A DNA stretch of 35,822 nt from Candidatus Thalassarchaeaceae archaeon (GCA_030747395.1 JASLKT010000002.1:39177-74998), one strand, 5' to 3'. Positions 15,930-24,165 are shown, counted from the stretch's first letter. Translations and numbers: made by a program. Notes: generated by a model not told the origin, from the letters alone.

Positions 15930-17262
15930 AAACAAGGTCGTCTGTTCCATCATCAAAATCCTCACCGTAGAAGATTTCATCTTGACTCGGTCTCCGAATC
16001 GAATCTGGTGTGATAGAAGGATTCTCGGGCTCATCTTTCTTTTCCGCTTGCATCACAACAGGAGGTGGTAAAGCCATTGACCCCTCATCCATTTCGACCT
16101 TTTCTGCAGGTGCAAGGTACGCATTTTTCTCGGCCTCTGTGCCCTCGAGAGAATCGTCAACCATCATTTCTTCAAGGAGGGTTCGGATATCAGAATTTGT
16201 TTCTTGCTGGAGCAATTCAGTAGCCAGTATTCTAACCTCTGCATCGACCATAATCACAGGTAACATCTTGATACAAGACGTGCGGATGTTTGAATCCGGA
16301 TGACGTGTTCCATCGGTAATCAATCGTTGCATTCTGAATGAATTTGGATCGAGTTTCTGTGATGCCTTCAATGCCGAAGTGCGTACGGCCTCATCGTCAT
16401 CGAAAAATGCTATTTCAAGTGCGATTTGTGTGACTTTAGGCGCGTGATCTGCGAGAGGGATGAGGGCGCGAGCGGCATGCCTCCTGACGATAACGGCTTC
16501 ATCTTGTAAGCACCACCCAATCAAGTCCCACAGCGTGGCAGACTTGTGTTTAGCCAAGCGAGAGAGTAGAGCTGCTGCCATGCCGCGGAGTTCGCCGTCT
16601 TCCTCTCGGATCAATTCGTCGATATGAAGTTCAGCAACTTCTGGCCAAGAGCCGGCAACCTGCTTGAGAGCAGTAAATGCAGACTTTCTCCTTGCTTTAT
16701 CTTCTGAGCGCAATTCACGGCGCATGGTTTCCTCTGTCACTGACGGAAATACTGGAGCGACGGTGATGAGACATTGTTGCGCTGCTTTCTGGACATCACT
16801 ATCAATATCTTCGAGCAATTCATGGAGATGTTCAAACAGATTCTCGGTATTCAACAATGCACAATAGGGTAAGCTGGACAAACCAGCAATCCGCAACCGG
16901 GTGTCGAGAGAACCCAGAGCGGTTTCAAGGACAGCATGTGCTTCCAACTGATTACTTCCGCGAATCCGGGGTAATGCTCGAATGGCATCTGGCTGTCGCA
17001 TCAACCTTTCCTTATCGAGCCAAATTACCTGTTCAAGTTCAATGTCGCCTCGAGCAAGAGGGAGAATTCTATCGAGTGGAATTTTATCCCAAACCCCCTC
17101 TGCAGGTTTGTATGCCAAGTCGAGGTGTTTCCTTCGTTTTCTACCCGCGTGTAGTGGCTTGCCCGTCTTGGGGTCTCTAGCAATGTATTCTCTCATGCAA
17201 TCACCACACAGGGTACTCTCCGACCTCTTCAAAGCCACCGGTTCGGGCCGCGCAGGAATCAC
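15928..17262 (-). CDS. HEAT-repeat protein
   Basis: About 444 residues from a GTG at 17262; the ORF track runs further upstream (to 17466) but that part lies inside the divergent DUF2240 gene and looks non-coding. An N-terminal CGDC motif and a basic segment (GRKRRKHLD) come first. Then a run of helical pairs spans ~90-380: 'DTRLRIAGLSSLPYCALL', 'SDVQKAAQQCLITVAPVF', 'GELRGMAAALLSRLAKH', 'AVIVRRHAARALIPLADHA', 'EAVRTSALKASQKLD', 'SNIRTSCIKMLPVI'. These are HEAT/PBS-lyase type repeats, generally protein-binding scaffolds. The last ~90 residues are acidic and disordered, ending DDGTDDLV. Partner unknown; cytoplasmic. It is transcribed toward the 71-aa gene and DEAD helicase. Confidence 0.75.
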   Translation of the reverse strand: MIPARPEPVALKRSESTLCGDCMREYIARDPKTGKPLHAGRKRRKHLDLAYKPAEGVWDKIPLDRILPLARGDIELEQVIWLDKERLMRQPDAIRALPRIRGSNQLEAHAVLETALGSLDTRLRIAGLSSLPYCALLNTENLFEHLHELLEDIDSDVQKAAQQCLITVAPVFPSVTEETMRRELRSEDKARRKSAFTALKQVAGSWPEVAELHIDELIREEDGELRGMAAALLSRLAKHKSATLWDLIGWCLQDEAVIVRRHAARALIPLADHAPKVTQIALEIAFFDDDEAVRTSALKASQKLDPNSFRMQRLITDGTRHPDSNIRTSCIKMLPVIMVDAEVRILATELLQQETNSDIRTLLEEMMVDDSLEGTEAEKNAYLAPAEKVEMDEGSMALPPPVVMQAEKKDEPENPSITPDSIRRPSQDEIFYGEDFDDGTDDLV

Positions 17263-17324
17263 TAGTGCATGACCTTTGGCCCAAGACGATGAAGAACCGT
17301 GAGGGGGTCCGACAATCTGTTCAC

Positions 17325-17894
17325 ATGACGACTGCGATGGATATTGCACCCGATATTGCGATACTATTGGCCCAAACGTGGCAAAATCATAGTGAAGAAT
17401 CGATTGATAGAGAGGCTGTTTGTCGGATTTGGGCTTTTGACATGGGTTGGTTCGACATGGAAACATCGAATCGTGTTCGAGATAATTTAGTCAGCGCAGG
17501 GTGGCTGGATGAAAATTCAGAAGGAGTCAGGCCAGGGGTTGAAATTTCTGCAATCGAGGTTCCATTTGGATGGTTGCCAACAATGCGATTATTGGAGAAT
17601 CCCCCTATTCTCCCTAAGGGAATATCTCCAATTTCAGAAGCAGAATCTGTGGAGAGGGTCGTTCCTGTGGATAAATCAGTAGAATCTGCACCTATTGATC
17701 CCGCTTCAACTCACATTACCAATCTGTTAGACCAGATTGCCAGCACTTCTGGCCTTGAACGGAAAGAGGTCATGCGTCGTGCACAGCGGAAAAGAAGGGC
17801 GCTTGGCCCCGTTACATTGTGGATGACCCTATTGTTGGTTGCACGTGAACAGCAACTACCCATGCGAACATTAATGCAAACCATTTCATCTTAG
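17325..17894 (+). CDS. DUF2240 family protein
   Basis: About 189 residues from ATG 17325 (a GTG at 17265 and other ATGs would lengthen or shorten it). The N-terminal half reads as a winged-helix-like domain, 'RIWAFDMGWFDMETSNRVRDNLVSAGWLDEN', followed by 'VRPGVEISAIEVPFGWLP'. The C-terminal 'LDQIASTSGLERKEVMRRAQRKRRALG...AREQQL' is the second conserved block of archaeal DUF2240 (COG3612) proteins, where a Lys/Glu-rich helix precedes 'aa-ly-Hre-G'. The variable Pro/Ser-rich stretch in between is a linker. Archaeal DUF2240 proteins are uncharacterised; a nucleic acid-binding role is a guess. It overlaps the RND gene stop by 4 bases. Confidence 0.75.
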   Translation: MTTAMDIAPDIAILLAQTWQNHSEESIDREAVCRIWAFDMGWFDMETSNRVRDNLVSAGWLDENSEGVRPGVEISAIEVPFGWLPTMRLLENPPILPKGISPISEAESVERVVPVDKSVESAPIDPASTHITNLLDQIASTSGLERKEVMRRAQRKRRALGPVTLWMTLLLVAREQQLPMRTLMQTISS

Positions 17895-20488
17895 TCGGAT
17901 ACAGAACCGTTCTTCGATTGCGTGTCCATAATCAAGAATACGGGCAATAAAATCAATGCGAGAATGAGGGAGAAGAAGACTGTGATCGCTGTCACAATCC
18001 CGAAATCTTGGACGACTGGCATTTGAGAGAATAATAGCACTGTGAATCCACACACGGTCGTTCCTGCGGACAATAAGAGAGCGACACCGGTCGAAGCATA
18101 CATCTCCCGTATCCCAAGCCAAATATCTCCTTCTCTATCCTTCATCGCCTCAAATCCCCTCCAAACATGTATGGAATAATCAATTCCCAAACCGATGGTC
18201 AAAGCGGTGACCATGACAGTCATGACATTCCAATTCAAATTCAGTACAGCCATGGCCCCAACCACCCATGTCGCTGCAATCCCAACGGGTAAGACAATGA
18301 TTAGAGCGGGTCCGATTCGGCGTGTAAGTGCCAAAAGAACTGTGAAACAAACTGCCAAGCTGATGAGGGTTGATTGCAGCTGAGATTCGGTTAGGCCGTC
18401 TAGAACTGCTTCAAGACTCACGCTGTCACCTGCGAGGTGTACATTCGTTCCATCCATACCTGGGTGATCAGCGAAACGACCGACGTCGTCCCTCAGTGCG
18501 GCGAGAACGGCAGAACTATCGCTGCTCGTCTTGACTTCGATCAGGACTTCCATGCGGATGTAGTGAATCGTGTCATCCGAATTGAATGCGATTACCTTTT
18601 CCAGCCGCTCGCTCCAACTTTCCCCAGAGAGAGGGTCTGCAATCGAATCATTCGTGCTCAAGGATTTCAAAGCCGCAGCAATGTTTCCTTCGGTGAATGA
18701 CTCGGTTTTTTCCAAGTGATTGTCGTCGACTGGTATCGTCAAATTATACATTGAACCGAAATTGGAATCACCTTCAACAGCATCGAACAAGATGAGATAG
18801 GGGCCATCGTAGGCCGGGTGAAAATTACCACCTGCTTGTGGTGAAACGACTCCTTTATTGTGCCCGAGATAACTGTCCAACGTTCTCGTTGCGCTCAGGA
18901 ATTGTGCGTCATCTGAAATCGCCGAGTGCCCATCTGCAGGTTCGATGAGGATGTAGATTGGTTTCCACCCAGCAGCATCGTATGATGCGTAGAGTTGATC
19001 GCGACCCTCCATGACATCCATATCTTCACTGAGAAAATCGGTGAGTTCAAATTCAGTTTCCAATTTCGCTGCAGCGAAAATCAACGAACCGACGGTCAAC
19101 ATTGCGGCAACACCGATGACTTTGGCCTGATGTGATTTCTGGAAATTGACCATGTATTGGCTAAAATTGCCAAATCGCATCCACTCTACGTGTTTCGCAA
19201 ACGCTGCTGATTCTCTCTCCATCACAACATGCAGTGCACCCACCAAAAGTGTAGAAGAAACGAAGGCACAAAATACACCTAAGGCCAGACCGAATCCGAA
19301 ATCTCGCAATGGTGGAAGTGGTGAAGCAATGTTGGCAACGAAGGCGGCCATTGTGGTGATCACTGCCAATGTCAAAGCGACCTTGAGGGTCTCAAATCCC
19401 TTGAGCCACGCTAAACTTGCCGAGTCACCTTCGGCACGGAAGGTGTTGTACCGTCGTTGTAAGTGAATACTGTAATCGATACCGAGTCCAAGAACGACTG
19501 GTGCTACTGCAACTTCAAGAATTGAAAATTGGATGCCTGCCAAAGCCAAACCACCATAGGTCCAAACAAGGGCTGCGGAAAGGCCAACCAAGGGGAAAGC
19601 AACACCTCGAACAGATCTGAATGCAAGAGCGAGTAGCAAGACAACGATGCCAACCGCACCACTCATCAGCATCACCAATTCACCGATTGTACTCTTGTTG
19701 ATATCATGACTCATCAAATCAAGACTTGTTGAGTGGAAATGCAGATTTGAAGTTGCTGAGAAATCATTGAGTTGGGCTCGAATGAAATCCTGCTGAACTT
19801 GACGGGCGGTGTCGTCAAGTTGGGGGTCAATCATAATCACCCAGAGTGTGCTAGTTGCAGTGGGGTCTGCATTTCCAGTAGCATTGGTAGGGTCTGTCGC
19901 CCTTGTAGACAGGTAATCACAAGTATTGGAGTAATCCAAATCTTGGTGAAGTAAACTGTCTTGAATGAATGCACCGGCTGCAAGTGCCCTGTCATCTGCA
20001 AGAGCGTCCCCGCATTCCGTACCTTCGTCGAGGACTGCATCAAGAAGTGAAGACCAAGATGTGTAATCGTTCAATGTCGTATTATTGGCAGCGGACTCGT
20101 CGATTGCATATTGTATGACTTGAGGTGCTGCGATGACAGATTCGATGTAATCATTGGATGAATGTGAACGATTCATGACCTCATCGAGAGCGCTTTGCTG
20201 CAAATGTAAACTATCGATGCTTAGGACACTCATTTCGTCATCGGTGGTCACATGGATGAACATCGGGCGGCTTTCAGCCGGGAAATCTTCCGACATTCGC
20301 TTTTCTGCTTGTTCCGCCGGAGTTTCTGGAGTGAAGGCGGACAAATCGGTGTCGAATTGCGGCATGGGGAATAATTGCGCCCCCAATGCGAGGGTTAGAA
20401 GCAATGCACCAATCAGAATGGGGATGGAAGATTTCTCAAAAGTGTCCGGACTAACGAGGGTGCGGTCAGTTGATTCCACACCACCCAT
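17891..20488 (-). CDS. RND-superfamily (MMPL/HpnN-like) exporter, paralogue 1
   Basis: An 865-residue membrane protein with the duplicated RND layout: one N-terminal helix (IPILIGALLLTLALGAQLF), a large extracytoplasmic domain (~60-260), five helices, a second helix and external domain (~440-680), then five helices. The paired signatures GLGIDYSIHLQRRY and GLGIDYSIHVWRGF mark the proton-relay helix 4 equivalents of both halves. Eukaryotic/bacterial relatives move lipids or hydrophobic compounds (MMPL, HpnN, Patched-like); substrate unknown. ATG 20488 is chosen; TTG 20521 is the alternative. The start codon lies within a GGGTGG/CCACCC palindrome. It diverges from rpoL. A second RND protein (29839-32880) is encoded 9 kb away. 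Confidence 0.88.
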   Translation of the reverse strand: MGGVESTDRTLVSPDTFEKSSIPILIGALLLTLALGAQLFPMPQFDTDLSAFTPETPAEQAEKRMSEDFPAESRPMFIHVTTDDEMSVLSIDSLHLQQSALDEVMNRSHSSNDYIESVIAAPQVIQYAIDESAANNTTLNDYTSWSSLLDAVLDEGTECGDALADDRALAAGAFIQDSLLHQDLDYSNTCDYLSTRATDPTNATGNADPTATSTLWVIMIDPQLDDTARQVQQDFIRAQLNDFSATSNLHFHSTSLDLMSHDINKSTIGELVMLMSGAVGIVVLLLALAFRSVRGVAFPLVGLSAALVWTYGGLALAGIQFSILEVAVAPVVLGLGIDYSIHLQRRYNTFRAEGDSASLAWLKGFETLKVALTLAVITTMAAFVANIASPLPPLRDFGFGLALGVFCAFVSSTLLVGALHVVMERESAAFAKHVEWMRFGNFSQYMVNFQKSHQAKVIGVAAMLTVGSLIFAAAKLETEFELTDFLSEDMDVMEGRDQLYASYDAAGWKPIYILIEPADGHSAISDDAQFLSATRTLDSYLGHNKGVVSPQAGGNFHPAYDGPYLILFDAVEGDSNFGSMYNLTIPVDDNHLEKTESFTEGNIAAALKSLSTNDSIADPLSGESWSERLEKVIAFNSDDTIHYIRMEVLIEVKTSSDSSAVLAALRDDVGRFADHPGMDGTNVHLAGDSVSLEAVLDGLTESQLQSTLISLAVCFTVLLALTRRIGPALIIVLPVGIAATWVVGAMAVLNLNWNVMTVMVTALTIGLGIDYSIHVWRGFEAMKDREGDIWLGIREMYASTGVALLLSAGTTVCGFTVLLFSQMPVVQDFGIVTAITVFFSLILALILLPVFLIMDTQSKNGSVSD

Positions 20489-20496
20489 AGGGGTGG
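20481..20496. promoter_or_regulatory. Palindrome CCACCC-ATAG-GGGTGG over the RND1 start codon
   Basis: A perfect 6-base inverted repeat with a 4-base centre contains the start codon (complement of 20486-20488) of the RND exporter. On the mRNA this would put the AUG at the edge of a hairpin loop, unless translation starts at the upstream TTG. Confidence 0.4.
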
Positions 20497-20557
20497 CGAG
20501 CGGAATACGATTGATAAGCAAGAAGGCGGCAAATGCTCACAGGATAGCAAATGAGTT

Positions 20558-20590
20558 GCTCCCGAACACACCCACATAGTGGGTGGGAGC
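20558..20590. promoter_or_regulatory. Nested palindrome in the RND1/rpoL divergent spacer
   Basis: GCTCCC (20558-20563) pairs with GGGAGC (20585-20590), enclosing CACCCAC-ATA-GTGGGTG (20569-20585). Between two outward-facing genes it cannot serve as a terminator for either, so a regulator site is more likely. ATAAAC right after it (about 20591-20596) is a possible TATA element for rpoL. Confidence 0.4.
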
Positions 20591-20636
20591 ATAAACAAGG
20601 CTCAAAAGGGTGGGCTGGGTCGGCGGGCTGGTCAAC

Positions 20637-20897
20637 ATGGCGATTAAGGTACTATTGAGCGAGGGTGTCGAACTCCGTATTCGGATTACAGAAGAAAGTC
20701 ACACAGCATTGCAACTATTCCGTTCGCGTCTGAATGAGAGCAAAGATGTCGAATATGCAAACTACTTTGTTGGACATCCAGAACTAGATCAACCTGAATT
20801 TTACCTTCGATGTAAAAAAGGCAAGAATCCAGCGAAGATTCTGAAAGGACTTTGCAAGGATATTGCCAAGGAATTCGATGGCCTAACCCTCCCCTGA
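20637..20897 (+). CDS. rpoL: DNA-directed RNA polymerase subunit L (Rpb11-like)
   Basis: An 86-residue subunit that dimerises with subunit D to form the alpha-like assembly platform of archaeal RNA polymerase. The family pattern is clear: 'VELRIRITEESHTALQLFRSRL' matches the ELRIEIxGEDHTLLNLLRxxL block and 'DVEYANYFVGHPELDQPEFYL' the VEFASYxxxHPLLxxPxLYL block, followed by a basic 'KKGKNPAKILKGLCKDI' helix. ATG 20637 (MAIKVLL) is the natural N-terminus; the track's start at 20610 adds nine residues absent from the family. truD follows after 10 bases, so they form an operon. Confidence 0.92.
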   Translation: MAIKVLLSEGVELRIRITEESHTALQLFRSRLNESKDVEYANYFVGHPELDQPEFYLRCKKGKNPAKILKGLCKDIAKEFDGLTLP

Positions 20898-20907
20898 AGG
20901 AATTTGC

Positions 20908-22305
20908 ATGACACCCGCGGACATCGCGGCAGCCTGCGGACTAGCGGGGTATTCTTGTGAAGGTAATGGAATTGGTGGATTACTCAAATCCAGATTTGAG
21001 GATTTCCGAGTCGAAGAAGTGGGTCGAACCCCAGCCCTAGAGGGAAAGGGACGATTTACGGTTGTTAAGGCGACTTTGACCAATTGGGAAACAAACCGAT
21101 TTGTGGGTAAATTAGCCAGGAAATTAGGTATTTCCAAGAATAGGATTTGGTTCAGTGGTACGAAGGATAAGCGTGCAATTACGACCCAATTGCTTGTGAT
21201 TGATGCGCCTCAAAACAAAGTAGCGACAATCGAAATGCCAGATGTCGATTTGGAAATTTTGGGTCGCAGTCACCAAAAATTGGGATTTGGTGATCACAAT
21301 AGTAATCGATTCACAATCACCGTTCGCGGATGTGCGAATGCTGACGGGACGCCTCTAGAAGCGAAGGATGCCATTGCCAGAGTCAATGCCATTTTTGAAA
21401 ATATGGAAATCCGATTGGGAGCTGGAAAATTCCCCAATTGGATTGGCCCGCAAAGATTTGGGGCCACCCGTCCAGTGACACCTGTCGTTGGTCGTTCAGT
21501 AATCTCGGATGATTGGAAGGGGGCTGTTGATGCATATCTTGGGATGGCAGGAATCTATCAGCAGGACGAAGTGGACACTTTTCGAACACTTTGGCGGGAA
21601 ACTGCCGATGTCGAGAAATGTTTGGAAGTAATCCCAAAGCATCTTGGATTCGAGAGAGATATCTTGAAGCATTTGGAAAAGAGATCTGAGGATTGGGTTG
21701 GAGCATTCCGAAAGCTCCCCAACAACTTGCAATTGATGATGGTACACAGTCTCCAATCTGAAGCATTCAACCGAATCATCGCAGCAAGATTGGAAGCAGG
21801 ATTGACATTGTCAATACCAATCGTAGGAGATATTGTTGGGCTAATTCAAGATAATGGGAAAATTGACATGGCAAAATTGGTTGAAGTCGACACAGATATT
21901 TTGCCGAGGATTACCAGAAATTGCAAGAATGGAAGATTGGCAGTAACTGCGGCACTACCTGGTGGGGAAAGTGAGTACACAAATTCAAAACCGGGAAAGA
22001 TTGAGGAAAAAGTGCTTACAGAAATGAATCTGCTTGAGGAAGACTGGCAGGTAACGGGTATCCCAAGACTAACTTCGAAAGGAAGTAGGAGGGCGTTGAC
22101 TGTTTCATTCAACGAGTTCAGTGTGGAGGAAGCGGGAGAAGTTGAGGCTGACCAATTGGGGAAACGATTTGCCGAAGGTCCACGGGATGGAGAAGTTTGG
22201 CACCCCGATGGATGCAGTTTGCGTTTGCGATTCTCATTGCCAAGTGGAACATACGCTACAATTCTGATGCGTGAATTCATGAGAGCCCCTTTGACTCAAT
22301 ACTGA
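20908..22305 (+). CDS. truD: tRNA pseudouridine(13) synthase TruD
   Basis: The 465-residue enzyme makes pseudouridine in tRNA (U13 in bacteria, U13/U35 in some archaea). The catalytic motif GTKDKRAITTQ (residues ~84-94) contains the nucleophilic Asp, preceded by 'KSRFEDFRVEEV' near the N-terminus as in all TruD proteins. 'FPNWIGPQRFG' (about 171-181) is the conserved NxFGxQRFG element, and the TRUD insertion domain follows (~200-380). 'LTVSFNEFSVEEA' and 'GTYATILMREFMR' close the protein, the latter typical of TruD C-termini. An AGGA precedes the ATG by 7 bases. It follows rpoL in the same operon and nearly meets the EF-1 beta gene end-to-end, 4 bases apart. Confidence 0.95.
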   Translation: MTPADIAAACGLAGYSCEGNGIGGLLKSRFEDFRVEEVGRTPALEGKGRFTVVKATLTNWETNRFVGKLARKLGISKNRIWFSGTKDKRAITTQLLVIDAPQNKVATIEMPDVDLEILGRSHQKLGFGDHNSNRFTITVRGCANADGTPLEAKDAIARVNAIFENMEIRLGAGKFPNWIGPQRFGATRPVTPVVGRSVISDDWKGAVDAYLGMAGIYQQDEVDTFRTLWRETADVEKCLEVIPKHLGFERDILKHLEKRSEDWVGAFRKLPNNLQLMMVHSLQSEAFNRIIAARLEAGLTLSIPIVGDIVGLIQDNGKIDMAKLVEVDTDILPRITRNCKNGRLAVTAALPGGESEYTNSKPGKIEEKVLTEMNLLEEDWQVTGIPRLTSKGSRRALTVSFNEFSVEEAGEVEADQLGKRFAEGPRDGEVWHPDGCSLRLRFSLPSGTYATILMREFMRAPLTQY

Positions 22306-22309
22306 GTCA

Positions 22310-22582
22310 TCAAAGGCGACCGATTTCAAGGACTTCGACTTCGCCGACACCGACAATTTCTCGGATTGCATCTTCGAACGCGTCAACGGTCCCGTCGCCT
22401 TCTTGGATTACGCAGTGTGCTTCGACGAATTTTAGTCCAAATGCGAGTGGTTTGGTTTCGACCATTTGCACAACACCAACTTCACTTTCCATGCTATCCA
22501 TGGCATTGGCAATGTCATCAGCACTTGCGTCCTCAATATCGGGATCACACATGATTTTGTATTTGACAGCAACTTCACCCAT
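22310..22582 (-). CDS. Translation elongation factor 1 beta (archaeal aEF1B)
   Basis: A 90-residue guanine-nucleotide exchange factor for aEF1A. It has the single ferredoxin-like domain of the family: 'VAVKYKIMCDPDIEDASADD' at the start, 'KPLAFGLKFVEAHCVIQEGDG' (the EPIAFGLKAL...V.DEEGG block) and 'IVGVGEVEVLEIGRL' at the end, matching the xGVxxVxVxxxxRL terminus. ATG 22582 is preceded by GAGGA. The gene is 14 bases downstream of the small zinc-finger gene, an arrangement common in Archaea, so both should share a promoter. Confidence 0.92.
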   Translation of the reverse strand: MGEVAVKYKIMCDPDIEDASADDIANAMDSMESEVGVVQMVETKPLAFGLKFVEAHCVIQEGDGTVDAFEDAIREIVGVGEVEVLEIGRL

Positions 22583-22596
22583 GAAAAATCCTCCAT

Positions 22597-22764
22597 TCAG
22601 GGACCCTGGAATTTACAATCAGGACAGATGTAGGTCACCGCCTGATTCCTGCACCTCTCTGAACGACCGATTGGTTCGCCACAATTTGGGCACGGGAATG
22701 AGGTGCTCTTGGCGTCCGTCAACGGTACGCCAGAGGCGGAGCAAGTAGATGCGCGCTTCTGCAT
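22597..22764 (-). CDS. Small zinc-finger protein (HVO_2753-like), upstream of EF-1 beta
   Basis: This 55-residue gene is below the ORF-track cutoff and had to be read by hand: it runs from ATG 22764 to TGA 22597. The protein has C-x16-C-x2-C then C-x8-C-x2-C spacing, with 'FPCPNCGEPIGR', 'ERCRNQ' and 'YICPDCKFQGP' at the C-terminus. This matches the archaeal HVO_2753 family of two-zinc-finger micro-proteins (the haloarchaeal member affects swarming and biofilm), which usually sits beside aEF1B, as here. GAGGG stands 6 bases before the ATG. One of the usual four Cys pairs is relaxed near the N-terminus (single Cys in 'STCSASG'), so the first finger may be incomplete. Confidence 0.9.
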   Translation of the reverse strand: MQKRASTCSASGVPLTDAKSTSFPCPNCGEPIGRSERCRNQAVTYICPDCKFQGP

Positions 22765-22797
22765 AAGAATCCCTCAGCGAGCCGGCGAACGACTCCT

Positions 22798-22809
22798 CCT
22801 TAATATGGT
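22798..22809 (-). promoter_or_regulatory. Candidate TATA box (CATATTAAGG) for the zinc finger-EF1B operon
   Basis: On the minus strand ACCATATTAAGG lies about 35-45 bases before the ATG at 22764, which would put the start of transcription near 22778 and a short leader containing the Shine-Dalgarno. It is the most AT-rich segment of this spacer. Confidence 0.45.
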
Positions 22810-22822
22810 TGACCGAAGGTCA
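22810..22822 (-). terminator. TGACC-GAA-GGTCA hairpin after the OB-fold gene
   Basis: A perfect 5-base stem with a GAA centre lies 12 bases beyond the stop of the OB-fold gene and just before the TATA box of the zinc-finger gene. Its place fits a terminator or insulator between two minus-strand units. Confidence 0.4.
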
Positions 22823-22834
22823 TAGGATGCTGTA

Positions 22835-23296
22835 TTATGCTTCCAAGATGGTCAATTTTCCCGTCCTACCCGTGGATACGACCTTCTGACCCTGACTATA
22901 CCGACACCAACCGCCTTGAATTGCGATAATGTCGCCAGTCCTTACTCGATCAACTTGGTCGCCCCACAGTACAAGGCCAATCAATCCAGTTTCATCCCTG
23001 CCACAAGCAGCAGCAATTGAACCAGTCCATCCCTTTGACATCACCGTTCTTCGAGGGTAACGACGCAATACAAGCAATTCAATCCGCCCAACTGGACGAT
23101 TTGGAATTACATTCTCAACGCGTGTACGTGGAATTTCTCTTGGGCGATTCCTTGCTTGATGTATCCCAACATGACGTAGGATACTTTCACGGGCGTTGTT
23201 TCGAATTGTTGGCGTGCTTTGGTTTTCAATTATACTTACAGACATTGTTTCCACTCCTTGGAGCGACTGAGATGGACGCTTTCGGTCCACCATCAT
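22835..23296 (-). CDS. OB-fold nucleic acid-binding protein (RPA/SSB-like)
   Basis: 153 residues from ATG 23296 (adjacent ATG at 23293; an internal ATG at 23245 is also possible). The first ~65 residues are basic, Asn/Arg-rich and without recognisable fold. The last ~85 form a single OB fold: 'VGRIELLVLRRYPRRTVMS', 'GSIAAACGRDETGLIGLVLWGDQVDRVRTGDII' and 'GGWCRYSQGQKVVSTGRTGKL'. The W-G-D...G-D-I-I pattern is that of RPA-type single-strand DNA-binding domains in archaea. It may act in repair or replication, or bind RNA given the neighbour. It follows rlmE by 30 bases on the same strand. Confidence 0.8.
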   Translation of the reverse strand: MMVDRKRPSQSLQGVETMSVSIIENQSTPTIRNNARESILRHVGIHQARNRPREIPRTRVENVIPNRPVGRIELLVLRRYPRRTVMSKGWTGSIAAACGRDETGLIGLVLWGDQVDRVRTGDIIAIQGGWCRYSQGQKVVSTGRTGKLTILEA

Positions 23297-23326
23297 TTCG
23301 CCGGGAGGTAAGTGAAAGTGAATGTG

Positions 23327-24124
23327 TTACTCTTTCTTTGGAATTCGACGAAAACCACTCTTAACGCTGTCAATGGGCACAGAATCCTTGTGCTGAATAA
23401 TACCTTCAGATTCAAGATGAGTGTTCAATTCCTGCGCAACTGATGTACCACGGGAACCTTTCTTCGGCCGGGGGAGTTTGTTCTTGCAAACGAGGAAAAC
23501 TTCTGAGGATGAATTGCGGGATGCCTCCGGCGAAAACCGCTGTACTCTTGAGAAACGCTGCTTTGCGGCATTCACCACACCTTCAATTCCAGTCCCTTGG
23601 AAAATTTTAGTGACAAACGAACCCCCGGGGACAAGTAGGGGCATTGTGAAATCAAATACCATCGCGACCAATTCGAGCGATATTGCTTGGTCGCGATCAT
23701 ACTGCCCTGTTAAACGTGGAGATATGTCTGAGACGATGGTATTGAACAGACGTGTTTCATCTGCGCCAACAGGTGGGAGGCTGGTCCCATCGACCTTAGT
23801 ACCCGCCTGTAATAAATCGAGAATCAACTCTTGAGATGTCGTTTCTGTGACATCACCAATAACCATTTGCGCACCTTCAATGGGTGCGCTAGCGAGAAGA
23901 TCGATACCGATGACCAATCCATTCGGACCGGTCTCTTCGACCGAAACTTGAGTCCACCCTCCTGGATGGCTACCTACATCGAGTATCAAGTCACCCTCGC
24001 GAATGAGTGTGAATTTCTCCTGAATCTGCTTAAGTTTGAAGGCCGATCTAGCCCGGTATCCCTTTGAGCGTGCCTGCCGACGCCAAGTATCGCGTTGATG
24101 AGCTTGGAACCAACGCTTGCTCAT
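23327..24124 (-). CDS. rlmE: 23S rRNA (uridine-2'-O-) methyltransferase, RlmE/FtsJ family
   Basis: SAM-dependent 2'-O-methyltransferase of 265 residues. It starts 'RWFQAHQRDTWRRQARSKGY' and 'RSAFKLKQI', the conserved FtsJ entry with the first catalytic Lys (K30); 'LDVGSHPGGWTQVS' is the SAM-binding loop; 'VSDISP' carries the catalytic Asp; 'SFVTKIFQG' the second Lys; and 'SSSEVFLVC' the Glu, so the K-D-K-E tetrad is complete. The bacterial enzyme methylates U2552 of 23S rRNA; archaeal relatives may act on rRNA or tRNA. A ~40-residue charged C-terminal tail, ending 'SGFRRIPKKE', extends past the family core. It diverges from the secreted thioredoxin-like gene by 67 bases. Confidence 0.93.
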   Translation of the reverse strand: MSKRWFQAHQRDTWRRQARSKGYRARSAFKLKQIQEKFTLIREGDLILDVGSHPGGWTQVSVEETGPNGLVIGIDLLASAPIEGAQMVIGDVTETTSQELILDLLQAGTKVDGTSLPPVGADETRLFNTIVSDISPRLTGQYDRDQAISLELVAMVFDFTMPLLVPGGSFVTKIFQGTGIEGVVNAAKQRFSRVQRFSPEASRNSSSEVFLVCKNKLPRPKKGSRGTSVAQELNTHLESEGIIQHKDSVPIDSVKSGFRRIPKKE

Positions 24125-24155
24125 CGCACACCCTCAGCGTGGGGGCCGAACCCGA

Positions 24156-24165
24156 GATATGTAAA
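24156..24165 (+). promoter_or_regulatory. Candidate TATA box (GATATGTAAA) of the thioredoxin-like gene
   Basis: GATATGTAAA lies 27-36 bases before the ATG at 24192, where a TATA box would be for a leaderless transcript. This is the main reason to prefer ATG 24192 over ATG 24165, which would fall inside the box. Confidence 0.45.

Noticed and set aside
17263-17466. Upstream N-terminal extension of the HEAT protein (MFPCRTNPCQ...)
   Set aside because: Lies inside the divergent DUF2240 coding sequence and shows no HEAT-like or conserved sequence; GTG 17262 is sufficient.
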